From Sycobia sp. Sy_11 (taxonomy: Eukaryota > Arthropoda > Insecta > Hymenoptera > Epichrysomallidae): a stretch of DNA of 64,000 bases. The stretch lies in assembly GCA_018907035.1 (NCBI GenBank), contig JACCIC010000167.1:372001-436000 (forward strand), in the 5' to 3' direction. The notes below the pieces were generated by a model. It was not told the DNA's origin. It saw only the letters and a list, made by a program, of their open reading frames with translations, and did not search any database. A program made the position numbers and the translations under genes. This document shows, one piece after another, positions 21,936 through 33,145 of this stretch (position 1 is the first letter of the stretch; each line of letters begins with the position of its first letter).

Positions 21936-22333
21936 ATCGTCATTAGATTTAGGAAAATGAGCTGTTCAAAATCAGCTATCTAGATGCACGAGCTGTTTAT
22001 TGTAATTTTTGAACAACAGTAGATAAATAAAATAAGTAATATATAAAGGACCAATAACGATTTAATAAAAGTTAAGATATCTTAGTAGTCTAAGTTTAAA
22101 AAATAAATCTGTTTGTCAAAAATGTTTTAAAAATAAATACGAGAAAAAGTTTTAGTATCTGCAGTCAAAAAGAATTAAAATGGTGCAACGAATACCTATC
22201 GTATTATGATCCTGTAAATTCTATGCATTTGTATCAATTAAACAAGGTTTTTAAAAAACCGATCAATGTAGGGTTTAATGGAGAAGTACAAAATTGCTAG
22301 GTATTTTTGTTACTGACTATTATGTTTAAAATA
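21936..22333. other. AT-rich non-coding DNA
   Basis: Nothing supported here. Confidence 0.5.

Positions 22334-22383
<50 letters not shown>
22334..22383. repeat. (TA)n microsatellite
   Basis: About 50 bp of alternating TA ending directly at an LTR-type TGTGACG terminus. Confidence 0.95.
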
Positions 22384-22386
<3 letters not shown>

Positions 22387-22600
22387 GACGAGCGTCACAA
22401 GGCACCGTGCCGACTTGTCCGGAAAACGACGACGCGCGCGCCATTTCGCAGACAAGAAAACCTTAATGCGCTCGCGTGCGCCGTGCCTTGTGTTCGGCAC
22501 GGTTTCTCCCCCCCCCCCCTGTTCGTCGCGCACCCGAACCAAGAGGAAATGCAGAAGTCAAATTATGGCGATACATTTATTCGTACGCGTTTTATACATA
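22384..22600 (+). repeat. LTR-like fragment, second copy
   Basis: It starts TGTGACGAGCGTCACAAG at the (TA)n tract and parallels 17555-17700. A 13-base C run lies near 22509-22520. The right end is unclear because sequence fades into AT-rich DNA. Confidence 0.5.
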
Positions 22601-24390
22601 TTGTACGAACATACTTTGTAATTTCTGAATGCATTTATGGTTTTATAATGCAGTCATCGACGCAAACTACCAAACCACGAAGTTTAGGACATTTCGATTA
22701 TTTTTTTTTATTCTCATGTTTGTCGTGTTTATACTCTAGTCAAGCAATTTAATAATTATAAAAACAAACAAAAAAAAAACAGAAAAAAATGAACATGAAG
22801 GAAATAAGGTTCTCGACTGGCTGTGTCAAACCGCATTTCCTCGCCCTGCGCCATTCGTCTTTCAATTATGGTGTAATGAAATGAGTTATAGTCTTTGACA
22901 TTTTATTTTTGACATAAACATAATGCAAGTAAATAATCTTTAAACATAAAAATAGTATAACTGTCTCACTTTGTACTAAGCAATAGCTTTTTAAACTTTA
23001 AACTGAAGGTGAATACAAGTAATAGGGCACATAAAACGATAAATAATAAAAATACTTTGGAATTACGTAATATTAGATAAGAATCTCTGTGTTTGTACAA
23101 TATTATCGAAATTATTCGAAAGAAAGCGCGAAAAGTAAACGAATGTGAAGATGTAAATTGTGTGATTGAGTCAAGTCTATGAGAACTCCAGGGAGATTCA
23201 ACGAATTTCATTATAAATAACAACCAAATCAAGTATAAAAAGTTTATAAATAATCGGAAATTATTATTAGAAAAAGTTCTTTTGTTTGTTGAAACTGATC
23301 TTACACATTAATTATAGATAATCAAGCAAGCTGAAGCTAAACAAAGTACAATTACTTTATCTTACTTTGAGAGAACGAAAAGCTATAAAATTTTCATAAC
23401 TTTATAAAATAATTTTTAAGATGTCACGGCCATCGACTGAAGTAGATTAGTAGGCAGTTGGCAACTCTTAATTATATAAATTGATAGTTGATTGATAGAA
23501 TAAAAAAAAAAAAAAAAGTTGCAATATTCTTTGGCTTCTTTTTTTTTCTTAGTTTTGCTGAACATTATATCCTTTGAAAGAAATATTCTTAATTTAAGCA
23601 ACAAACCTATTCTATACGATATTTAAGATTTCTGTTATTGTTCTAAACTGTCTGTGATTATTTACGCGTACAAATATAAATGCTGCTCGCTTGCATTTCC
23701 TTTGAGTTGTCGGCACATATAATTTCTATATGACAATTCGACGGTTCACCATGAAGCCGGAGCAATGCATCAGATTGTTACATAGAAACATTGCTGAAGA
23801 AAATAGGAGTTATTGAAATTCACTAGTAACAACAATATCAAAAGATTATTTGAAAATGTTATTTTGTACATATATTATAAGTTCTCCTTCTTTATACACC
23901 ACTGCATTAGTTTGACATAGTAATAGAAATTAGGGATGATTAAAAATAATAGACGTAGATTAGATAATAAGAATAAATAACAAGCATAAATTAGGGATAA
24001 TTAGAAATAATAGACTTAAATTAGTTAATAAGAATAAATAAATAATAAGCATAAATTAGAAATAAATAAAGTAGAGAAAATAAGATAGATGATAAGAGAT
24101 AATGATAAATAATAGAAATAATTGAACATAATAGAATATAGATAGGTAATAAGAAAGAATAGAAGGTATAGATATAATAGAAGTAACATAAGAATAGTAT
24201 ATCTAACTATGAAATCTAGCGACTTGTTATACTTTTTCTTATTCAATTTAGAAACTGTTACAAAGGGGCACAAATTATAACTATATTTTTCTTTTTGGTA
24301 ATCTAAAGAGAAAATTTTGTTTAGATCTGTAAATTACTAGAGAAAAAATTATTAGACGGTAATTTAAAATTAATCTCCGCAAATTCAGCA
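22601..24390. other. AT-rich non-coding DNA
   Basis: No gene found. 23930-24200 is a degenerate repeat of units such as AATAATAGACTTAAATTAG and AAGAATAAATAA, similar in style to 17800-18560. Confidence 0.5.
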
Positions 24391-25251
24391 AAACCGATCC
24401 TTTGTAAGAGCCTATTCGGCACGTCACGACGCGGTCGGCCGTCGCCGGCCGCCCCCGAGATTCCCCCCGCCCTTATCCCATCCTTCTTCTCCAGCGAACG
24501 GGAGATGCGCGGGAATCCGCGCTCAACCACAGAGCACGCTAGTCGGGAAAGAAGAAGACAAAGAGAACGAGAGGTAGCGGAGGGCATAACGTAGGCCTTG
24601 CGCAAAGGTGCGAGGTGAAGTCGGAGAGACAGGGAGCAGAGTGAAATGCAGAGATAAAGTGTAAAGAAAGCAGAAAGAAAAAAATAGATATCGTGAGCTG
24701 GGCGAGAAGAGGAGACAGCGAGGAGAGCCAACAGGGAGAAAGCATCGGAGGCAGCAGTGGAGCGAAGAGTTCGAGCGGCCCCAGCAGCGCCGGCGCCGCT
24801 TCCATCCTCGGCGACGTGTAACGCCGGCACCGACGGCAAACCCGTGGACCCAGGGTCGAAGGACCGTGCGCACCCAGTGAGCGCCATCGTAGTTGGTGGT
24901 TTGTTATTGTTCTTCCTTCCTTATTTTTTTTCTTCCTTTTTTGTGTTCCCCTTTCCTCTCCCCCTTCCCCTCTCCCTCGTAGTAGTTCAAGTTCAGTGGG
25001 CGCATCGGGTCGCAGATCGCGGTCGGGGAGTGTCGGAGCACGCGGACCGGGTGTTGTATAAGTGCGTTATCGGAGTATTCTGTGTAATTGCGGAAACGAT
25101 CGGATTAAATAAACGCTATTGAGTGATATTGATATCGGGCGCATATTTTCTTTTCCCGATACATTTCATTTCCCTTCCCGGGCTGGAGGGACCTCCTCTG
25201 AGGAGATAGAGGTGAGTAGGTGAAGTTAAACATTTTTGTGTGTGTGTGTGC
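24391..25251 (+). repeat. LTR-like GC-rich block, copy 2
   Basis: A relative of 20251-21080: a GC-rich start, a long purine-rich middle, pyrimidine runs near 24900-24975 and a polyadenylation-type signal (TTAAATAAAC near 25105). It ends in a (GT)n run at 25239-25250 and abuts a truncated mariner, so an unequal exchange or insertion joined the two. Confidence 0.4.
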
Positions 25252-26165
25252 GCGGCCGCAAATCTTTGAAGATCGAGAATTGGCGACTTTGTTTGATGAA
25301 GATTCTTGTCAAACGCAAGAAGAACTTTCTGAAGCATTGGGAGTTGACCGAACAACCATTTCCAAGCGTTTGAAAGCCATGGGAATGATCCAAAAGCAAG
25401 GAAATTGGGTGCCGTACGAACTGAAGCTGAGAGACGTCGAACGGCGTTTTTTCACTTGCGAACAGCTGCTTCAGCGACATAAAAGAAAGGGTTTTCTGCA
25501 TCTTATCGTGACTGGCGATGAAAAGTAGATACGTTACGATAATCCGAAGCGATGAAAATCATGGGGACTACCCGGCCATGCATCATCATCGACGGCCAAG
25601 CCAAATATTCATGGCGCCAAGCTCATGCTCTGTATATGGTGGGACCAGCTAGGTGTGGTTTACTATGAGCTTCTGAAACCGAATGAAAGGATCACAGGCG
25701 AGGTCTATCGACGACAATTGATGCGTTTGAAACGCGCACTGCGAGAAAAACGGCCACAATACTCCAACAGGCACGACAAAGTTATTTTGCAACATGACAA
25801 TGCTCGCCCACATGCTGCACCGCCGGTGAAAACATACTTAGAAACGCTCAAGTGGGAAGTCCTACCCCACCCGCCGTATAGTCCAGACGTTGCTCCGTCT
25901 GATTACCATTTCTTCAGATCGATGACGCATGGCCTGGCTGACCAGCACTTCCATTCCTACGAGGAAGCCAAAAAATGGGTGGATGACTGGATAGAGGCCA
26001 AACCGGTCGAATTTTTTCGCAACGGGATTCGTATGTTGCCAGAAACATGGGAAAAAGTTGTAGCTAGCGATGGCCAATACTTTCAATAATTCATTTGTAA
26101 CCATTTTTTCACAATAAAGGCTCAAAATTTGAAAAAAAACGGGAAAGACTTATTCACATACCTGA
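25252..26165 (+). pseudogene. mariner transposase, 5'-truncated copy of the 49178 element
   Basis: From CGGCCGCAAATC on, this is nearly identical to the intact mariner at 49178-50464 but lacks the first ~70 codons and the 5' inverted repeat. Two nonsense changes (TAG 25526-25528 replacing a Trp after GDEK, TGA near 25552) break it. The rest runs to the stop near 26089, and the 3' inverted repeat (ends CATACCTGA at 26165, then TA) is intact. Catalytic Asp residues are present but cannot be expressed together. Confidence 0.9.
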
Positions 26166-26206
26166 TAAAATTTTTTTGTTTCGGGGTGGTCGTAATTCGC
26201 CGCATC

Positions 26207-26264
<58 letters not shown>

Positions 26265-26298
26265 TATATAATATATTATTATATATTATTTTATATAT
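26166..26298. repeat. (TA)n tract left of solo LTR A
   Basis: After about 45 bases of other sequence, a long TA repeat with TATTATA variants runs from 26212 and ends at an LTR-type TGTAACG. Confidence 0.9.
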
Positions 26299-27490
26299 TG
26301 TAACGGGGTGTGGTTTCGGTTGTGCGAATTCCCGTTCGAATACCGACGCGCGGCCGTTCCCGTGCGGCCCGCGCGCAACCCACGTAGCTCTTTCTTTTAG
26401 CCGTGCGGGGAATCTACACCCGTCGGCAGCGGAGTCTTGGCACGCCGCGACGCGCCGGCCCGTTACAAAGAAAGAAGTTGGCCCGTGAATACGCGGGCTT
26501 AGTCACCTGACTCATGCCCGGTGCTCTGACAGCGAGCACCACGTCCACAGCAAACTTAGATCGCACGGCGAAAGGACTTCGCCGTGCCCGCGGAGGTTGG
26601 GGGATCCTGCGATCAATATCGACGAGATGCTAGAAAACAGTCAGGGAAAATAGGATTCGATAAGGAGAAGGGAAAGAAAGCGTGGAAATAGACGCAGACG
26701 TGTTGACGAAGTACTAAATTTATTTTACAGCGCAAGCTCTCCTCGTACAAGCTCGAAAGTCGCGAAGCTCGCGCGCCTACGGCAAAAAACTCGAAGAACG
26801 CGAGCCGCAATACGTGCGCACGCTCTCACTCTCTCTCTCTCTCTCTCTCTCTCTCACGCACACTCGTCCGCCCGCTGGCGGGGCGCCTCGCAAAGGCGCA
26901 CACGAACGGACTCACCTGTGTGAGAAGGGGCGTCCCCCAGGAATATCAGCGTCGACGCCAGACTACGCACACAACCACTCGCGGGCGCAGAACGGCAGCG
27001 GTCCGCCTGCACCGTCTGCGCGGATACCGCACGAACGCGAACACTTGTTCCGACGGTACTCGACGACGACACGCGTAGCAGGACCTCCTGCTCGGGTCGT
27101 TGGCGCTGGCAGCCGCTGGCTCTTGCGGGCGGTCCTCACGATCCCGCGTGCACTTACTCCTCGCCGACCTGGGACGTCTCGTTACGCACGGCGCGGGCTT
27201 TGGCGCGAGTACTGACTTTCTCCCCTGTCGTTTCGAGCACGTGCGCGAAGCCCCGAAACCGAAATCGTCTTTTTCTACTCGGCTCGGACGCACTTGGCTT
27301 CGTTCTCCTACCTCGAAACGCGACTAAAAAAACGAAAACTACTCTCCTTCCCGCGACGACACCGCTCCCCCCTCTCCCCGCTCAGCTCTCCTTCGCCGGC
27401 CTGCCGGCCGGTCGCATCAAAGTCGTGCTATGTTTTCGTTTAGCGCACGCTGCGGCAGACGAGTCGCATTTCGGCTGCGACCTCGTCACA
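26299..27490 (+). repeat. Solo LTR A (1192 bp)
   Basis: It starts TGTAACGGGG and ends CTCGTCACA. The flanks are (TA)n on the left and ten bases of AT repeat on the right. GC-rich, with a CT tract near 26825-26855 and no coding frame that makes sense. No interior follows, so this is a solo LTR from recombination. Its termini match those of the 14022 LTR, but its body looks different. Confidence 0.7.
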
Positions 27491-27500
27491 ATATATATAT

Positions 27501-27572
27501 TGTAACATGTATAGGTTAGTTCGACCTATGCATGTTAATATTTTTAACAAATAGGAAAAAAGCGAGGGAAAA

Positions 27573-27621
<49 letters not shown>

Positions 27622-28618
27622 AAGATGAATATAATATAGAACATTTATATTATTATAATATAGTTTTTACCTGACGAAGTACTGTTAGTAAAAATTTTAT
27701 TTGTTTTCTCTTGGCCATCGTCAAATATTAAAAGTAATTATTAATAATCAATCGTCATAGTAAGTGAAATTTCGCTTGGTTGAATAAATAAGGCAATAGA
27801 TTGTTTTTTGATATAAAAGGATTATTGCCGAGGAAAGGCACTCAAGCCGGCCAGTAATCTGACACCAAGAGCTCACGTTCATTTCGTCGTTGGATCGTAT
27901 TCTTTTCGGCGTCGGTGTATAAAGGTTGGTATATTTTTCCTTTTATATATTATTGTGCTTTTGGTTTTTAGTACAGTATTATGTGCTTCTACTTTTTTAT
28001 CCAATTTCTTTCCGATTGAAATTATTAAATATAATAAATTAACTTTAGTAGTGTGAGAGAAACGGAGAGATATAATCATAGAATAAGATAGCAAGAGTAA
28101 CAAGCGTGCATTCAGCTTTATTTGATAGTACACCTTGTTCTTCGTAAGGTGGCGCTCTTGTTGCTCTGTCTTTCCGTTCGACTTATAAATTCACCTCGCT
28201 CACACCCTGTGTGAACGGATACGCGCGTTAGTTGATCGCGGGTGCGTATTAGGTAGGGATCTAATAACAATTGTTATAATTTTATTAAATTAGATAAAAA
28301 TTTAAATTGTTTTATTGATTAATAAAATAAATTTACTTTTGACTTTATTTTTCTTATATAGTAGAAAATATTAGACACATTCTCCTCCCTGTACCTGATC
28401 ATTAATCCGTCTTTCCCTGGATTATTGATAATTTATCCAAATATATTATTATTTATCTAATTTCCAGGATAAGTAAAGGTAAGTCTGAGGAATAAATAAC
28501 AGCAAAGAACCTACGGTCTAAAAAGATTGTTTTAAACAATTTAATCCGTTCGGGGTTCTTTGCACCTCTGTTAACGGGTTCATCTACCGGGTGTTTAACA
28601 ATTAAGTACCCCGTTACA
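27501..28618 (+). repeat. Solo LTR B (1118 bp)
   Basis: It starts TGTAACATGTATAGG and ends CCCGTTACA, flanked on both sides by ATATATAT. It contains a (GA)n tract (27579-27612), a TATA-type box with ATATAAAAGG near 27809-27818, and AATAAATAAC near 28492. Sequence differs from LTR A, so this is a different family with the same termini and target. Confidence 0.7.
27809..27818 (+). promoter_or_regulatory. TATA box of solo LTR B
   Basis: ATATAAAAGG is a strong TATA-box match about 310 bp inside the LTR. It is followed by GC-richer sequence with ATCGT- and TCGTCG-type initiator-like motifs. It could still start transcription into 28.6-31 kb. Confidence 0.45.
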
Positions 28619-29150
28619 ATATATATATATAAAAGAATAATTCTCTTATTTAATATAATCGTAGATAATTGTACACTGTAAAAAAATTATTCATTTCAAA
28701 GAAATATTTTATATAATCAACAAAATGAGTTCATTAAAGAGAACTTATTAAATATTTTATTGATTTAATTAATGAAATTGGATACATTCCATAAAATATT
28801 TCGTTAGATTAACTAAATAGAAAATGAAAATGCAGAATTATTTAAGTCACTATGAAGAAATATATATAAAAATTTATTAAACGTCTCATTGAATATACTA
28901 AATTTTTCATAAAAAAAATGAAATGTAGTTTTTCTTATTTTGTTATAATTACTAAATTTTTTAGTAACTCAAAATAATATTGTATAAAATTAATAAACGA
29001 TTGATTGCAGATACTAAAATTTTTCTTAAAAGTAATGAAATATTTAAAATTAATAAATATTTTCATTCTTACGACCCATTTAAAGCAATCGAAAATAATA
29101 TGTAATAATATGAATATATATATATATATATTATCATTAATACATCAATA
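28619..29150. other. AT-rich non-coding DNA
   Basis: Nothing recognised. Confidence 0.5.
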
Positions 29151-29345
29151 TACAAAATTAATAAAAATAAAAATTAAAAATTTTAATGACAGTCAGACTG
29201 TCCTTGTATACAGTCACTCCTGTAGACTAATCTGAAAAGAAAATATTAAATGAAAAAAATTTTTTGTTAGTAAAGTGCAATCTGACTGTCTCCACCACCC
29301 TTGCCTAATTGAAGACGTAGTCCAACGTTTCAATCCAATTTCGTA
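29150..29345 (-). repeat. Degenerate Penelope end (pLTR-like), minus
   Basis: It shares with the Penelope ends at 47340-47520 the order AATTTTAATGACAGTCAGACTGTCC, GTAGACTAATCTGAAA, TTTGTTAGTAAAGTGCA, GCCTAATTGAAGAC and TCCAACGTTTC. The last part is the 3' half of a hammerhead-like motif. No body is attached. Confidence 0.7.
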
Positions 29346-31030
29346 CTTTAAATTGATTTACTCAAAGTATATTGATCGCATCTATTTCGAACTTATTTCG
29401 TTAGATGTTATATTTGACTTTGTAATCTAATTTGAAAGTAAATAAAAAAATATGCATGCATTGCTAAAATTTTTAAAGATTCATAATTTAATCGTTGAAA
29501 TACTTATAACATGCCCGTTTCTCAATTGAAATCTATTTTGATAAAAATATTTTAATCTGTTATTCTCATCTACACAATCTAATGATGTGACTATTAGATC
29601 AGAAATGATCAAATATTTCCAAAATACATAGTAATATTTTCAAAATATCTGAAAGTTTTGTAGAGCGTGGCCCACGCTGGACTGCCGATTCCCGCGGTAG
29701 TAGACAAATTAACTTTATAAATGATTGGTTTAGCCAATGAAAAAATTTTATAGATATTTAATCTGTAGAGTATCGCGTGTGTTCTGCATTCGATTATCTC
29801 AAAAATATATTTTATAAAAATGTTTTGTCTATGTTAGATCAACAGTTATTAAGTATGTAAGATGCAGCACACTGAACATGTGTGAAAATTTCTCAGATGC
29901 TCGTATATATTTTCCAATTTTAATATTTATTATATTATATGACGTTTTGGATACATTAATTGATTAGGTTTATGAGTAGAAGGATTAAAAAGCTTTTTGA
30001 ATTTTCAAAATTGTTTGGCCCTGTCACTTGCAATCGCAGCAAAATAGATTTTCCTATTATTGGAAGATTGAGAATTATAGCGTGGGCCCCAAATCGGCAT
30101 GCTACATAACTTGAACGTGGAAATATTTAATAACTTTTGACCGAATAGAGACACCATATTTTTCAAAAATGGATTTTGTAGATGAAAGAATACAGAACTT
30201 AATAATGTTTATCACAATCAATTTCAGGTGGATTCATACATGTTACAATTATTTAACAATTTTATTGTTTACACTTTTAAGTTTTTAGCTATAAACATTC
30301 TTTTTAAATTCGCTTTTAAAAATTACATAACAAAGTAAATCAATGAACAAAGTTCGGTATAGATGCAATTAATATAGTTTTAGAAGTAATTTCAACTATG
30401 AAGGTTTTAGAGTAAATCTATCAGTTTTTTCAAAGTTCATGATTGAATATGTTTGAAAAATTTTTTCATCAAAATCCTAAAATAGACCTTAATTAACTTT
30501 ATATCAAGAAGTTATAACAAATCAAAATAATTTTAAAGTATTTTCATGAAATTTGCGCATTTATTGTAATCGCCTGATATGTAATTTTCAAAATATCTTT
30601 GGAAATGTTAAAATTTCTAATTTCAAAGTATCAGATAATATATAAAATTATTAAACAAACTTTTATGAAAATTTATGAAATACCATCTAAATAGATAAAC
30701 TACATATGACAAAAATTGTTTTCAAAATTTTCTTTGGTAAAAATTATAAATATTTTAGAGATTTAAATAAAAAAATTCATTGACCGATGTTCGAATAATA
30801 TATAATAATATAATACTTTTAAATATATTGAGGCGTACAGCACAATAAGCTGTTTCATGCGACTACCTTACATGAACTAAATTAAATTATATATAAATAA
30901 GGCTCATAAGGTGCAGGACATATACAATTTACTTTATTGTATTAAGAAAAATTAAATTCGAAAAAAATTATTTTCGCATAAGAGACATTTAATAATTGAT
31001 CAATAAGTATATATTGATTTGAATAAATAC
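29346..31030. other. AT-rich DNA, probably intronic
   Basis: No element or gene recognised. It precedes, in plus orientation, the minus-strand host exon and so may be its downstream intron. Confidence 0.35.
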
Positions 31031-31261
31031 CTTAATAGGTGAATTTTTTGCTTGACCATTGGTCCCACTTTTAGATATAAAGGATGAACGCGTGTTGGGA
31101 CTAGCACTTATAGGTACAACATTCACCATCGGCAATGAAGAATGACGCATTGGCGACAATTGTGAAAGATTCTCTTTTGTGCCATTCTTCATATCCTTAT
31201 CCTTTGTTAGAATAGGAGATTCGGGAACACTACGATCATCTTCATCCAAAGAGTGCAAAAG
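31031..31261 (-). CDS. Internal host-gene exon (77 codons), Ser/Pro-rich
   Basis: On the minus strand a polypyrimidine/AT-rich stretch ends in TATAG, and the open frame starts at 31261. It runs 231 bp without a stop to AAG followed by the donor GTATTT at 31030. Both junctions are phase 0. The peptide is hydrophilic and rich in Ser, Pro, Asp and Lys ('LLHSLDEDDRSVPESPILTK', '...SASPNTRSSFISKSG'), like a disordered linker of a signalling or scaffold protein. Codon use is normal, in clear contrast to the surrounding AT-rich DNA. I do not recognise the gene. Neighbouring exons must lie beyond the transposons. Confidence 0.65.
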
Positions 31262-31500
31262 CTATAAAAATTATGAGAAAGTTCATAAATTTATTTAGAA
31301 TTTAAACTAAGCTATATTTTTTTCGGTTTTACAATCATAGTAAAAAAAATGTTTAGAAATATACAATGGCAGTATGATTCTATTTGTTTATGGTCAGCTC
31401 TATAGAGTCTCAAATAAAAATAAAATTTGTCAATGTACTATTGTTCCTAAAGAATAGCCTGAGCGCCTCCATCATCATTACTGAGTCGGTGTATCTACTA
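31262..31500. other. Short non-coding stretch next to the exon
   Basis: Probably upstream intron of the minus-strand exon. No other feature. Confidence 0.4.
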
Positions 31501-31545
31501 CCGTCCAACGTTTTGAACCTTTTCAGTTCATCTTCAGGGACTTGC
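31501..31545 (-). ncRNA. Hammerhead-ribozyme-like motif, degenerate
   Basis: The minus strand reads CTGAAGATGA, a four-pair hairpin (GAAC...GTTC with loop TGAAAAG), then AAAACGTTGGAC. This is the order of hammerhead boxes seen at Penelope ends, but the core carries an insertion and GAAA reads AAAA. Confidence 0.45.
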
Positions 31546-31739
31546 TTAAAATTCTAATAATGAAATTATATATACCCTATTCCTATCCCTTTCTTTATAG
31601 TATGTATTCAACAGAAGTTACAAAGAAAGAAAAAACAAGTTACAAGGAAAGCTACAAACAAAACTATATTGACTCAATAATCGTGATGGAGATAATTAGA
31701 TTATCAAGATTAGATTATCAGATATATCACGGATAAAAC

Positions 31740-32300
31740 AAAGACAGTCGCACTGTCATTACTTAATTAGAAATATTTTATTTGATATAACCGTCACAAC
31801 AATAAACATATTTGTTAGTTTACAACAGACGAGCTTATATTCTTTACACTATAATATATTATATTAATATAATGATAGATAGACTATCCTTATTTATAAT
31901 TACGCCGTACGAATTTAAAATAGAAATTACTATTAAAAATTAAATGTTAAAAAATTCGATTTATGTCTGCTATTTTGAATTAAATTAATAAATATTTTTA
32001 TCGATCTTACAGTACTTATATTATAATATATTATACTAAAATAATGACAGCTAGACTGTCCTTGTTTATGATTAAGTCCAAAGAATTTGAAGTAGAACTT
32101 AAATTACAAAAAATAAATCACATGAAAAATTTAATAATAATATATATTAAAATTATAAGAAAATAAAATAAAAATAACATAAATAAACAATTTTTATGTT
32201 AGCAAAGAACAATCTGACAGTCATGAGCAGCTTAAATTTATATTTATCTGAGATGTCCGACATTTCGGACCGCTATGGTTCATCTTAAAGGTCTAAGCTG
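31740..32300 (-). repeat. Degenerate Penelope-type ends
   Basis: Several decayed copies of the GACAGTC...GACTGTC palindrome and TTTGTTAGTAAAGTGCA-type words (near 31745, 32045 and 32190-32235). A hammerhead-like motif lies at 32249-32300. No Penelope coding sequence is attached. Confidence 0.5.
32249..32300 (-). ncRNA. Hammerhead-ribozyme-like motif, degenerate
   Basis: The minus strand reads AAGATGA, then a hairpin with AACC/GGTC arms and loop ATAGC, then CGAAATGTCGGAC. The stem and GAAA box are good; the CTGATGA box has lost its first bases. Confidence 0.45.
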
Positions 32301-32559
32301 CTTTTACGAAACAGTTAAAAGAAAAGTAATTAAGAGGAACGGTTATTAAAAGGAAAGCGCTGCAGAGACATCGGGGACATTGGGAAGATAACGATTACCA
32401 TTTTCAAGATGATGCCGGTCAACGACATGAAAAAGTCATTTGACATACTGTTCGAATGCCTAAAGTTTGTGCTGACTCGAAAGGGATTCATTTATTTTGA
32501 AGCAAATAAATCAGCCAAAAGTACTATACATATAAATATGTAAAAAATTGTTCAGTGTC

Positions 32560-32865
32560 AGATCCACAAGATGTCACACAGACCACCCACAGGATTGATG
32601 CCCGCAGGATAGAGGCCCAAGTTAACTATTGCTGTGGATAAAATGGGACCATTTCCTCCCAGGAAAGTCCAACATAAATACTTACTGGTACTATAGATGG
32701 ACCTACTGGTACTATAGACTGGTAGAAGATCTATTCACAAAATATGTGGAATTTCGGTAGTTACACAAAGCCACAGGATAGACAGTAATAAAAGCTCTAG
32801 AAGAACTAATAATTTTCAAATGGAGATATCGAAAATTTTTATTAACGAATAACGGCACGATAAAT
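32560..32865 (+). pseudogene. Gypsy integrase core fragment
   Basis: Broken frames spell an integrase core start ('AVDKMGPFPPRKVQHKYLLV', near 32630-32690), 'ALEELIIFKWRY' and 'LLTNNGT', where the second catalytic Asp has become Asn. It ends at the Penelope terminal repeat, which probably inserted there. Confidence 0.65.
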
Positions 32866-32877
32866 AAATAAATAAAG

Positions 32878-32981
32878 AATTTTTTCAGCTAATATTTTAT
32901 TTTCAGATTAGTCTACGGCGGTGAATGTAAACAGTCTGACTGTCATTATAATTTTAATTTTTATTTTTAACTTTTATTTAA

Positions 32982-33012
<31 letters not shown>

Positions 33013-33075
33013 TTTAGATTGAATTGATTGGACTGTAAGACCAATAAAATAATATTTATTAATTTGTATATGGGC
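32878..33075 (+). repeat. 5' pLTR of Penelope copy 1
   Basis: About 200 bp matching 35395-35614, except for length differences in the ATTTTT-rich tract. It ends ...GACTGTAAGACCAATAAAATAATATTTATTAATTTG. Confidence 0.8.
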
Positions 33076-33145
33076 AGTCGACATAAGTACAATTAAATTG
33101 TTTTAAAATAAAAGGTCTATTTAACTTAAATTAAGGGGGTATGCC

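Noticed and set aside
22297..22752. Open frames on both strands at 22297-22752
   Set aside because: They consist of a translated (TA)n tract plus LTR-like sequence with C runs; no domain.
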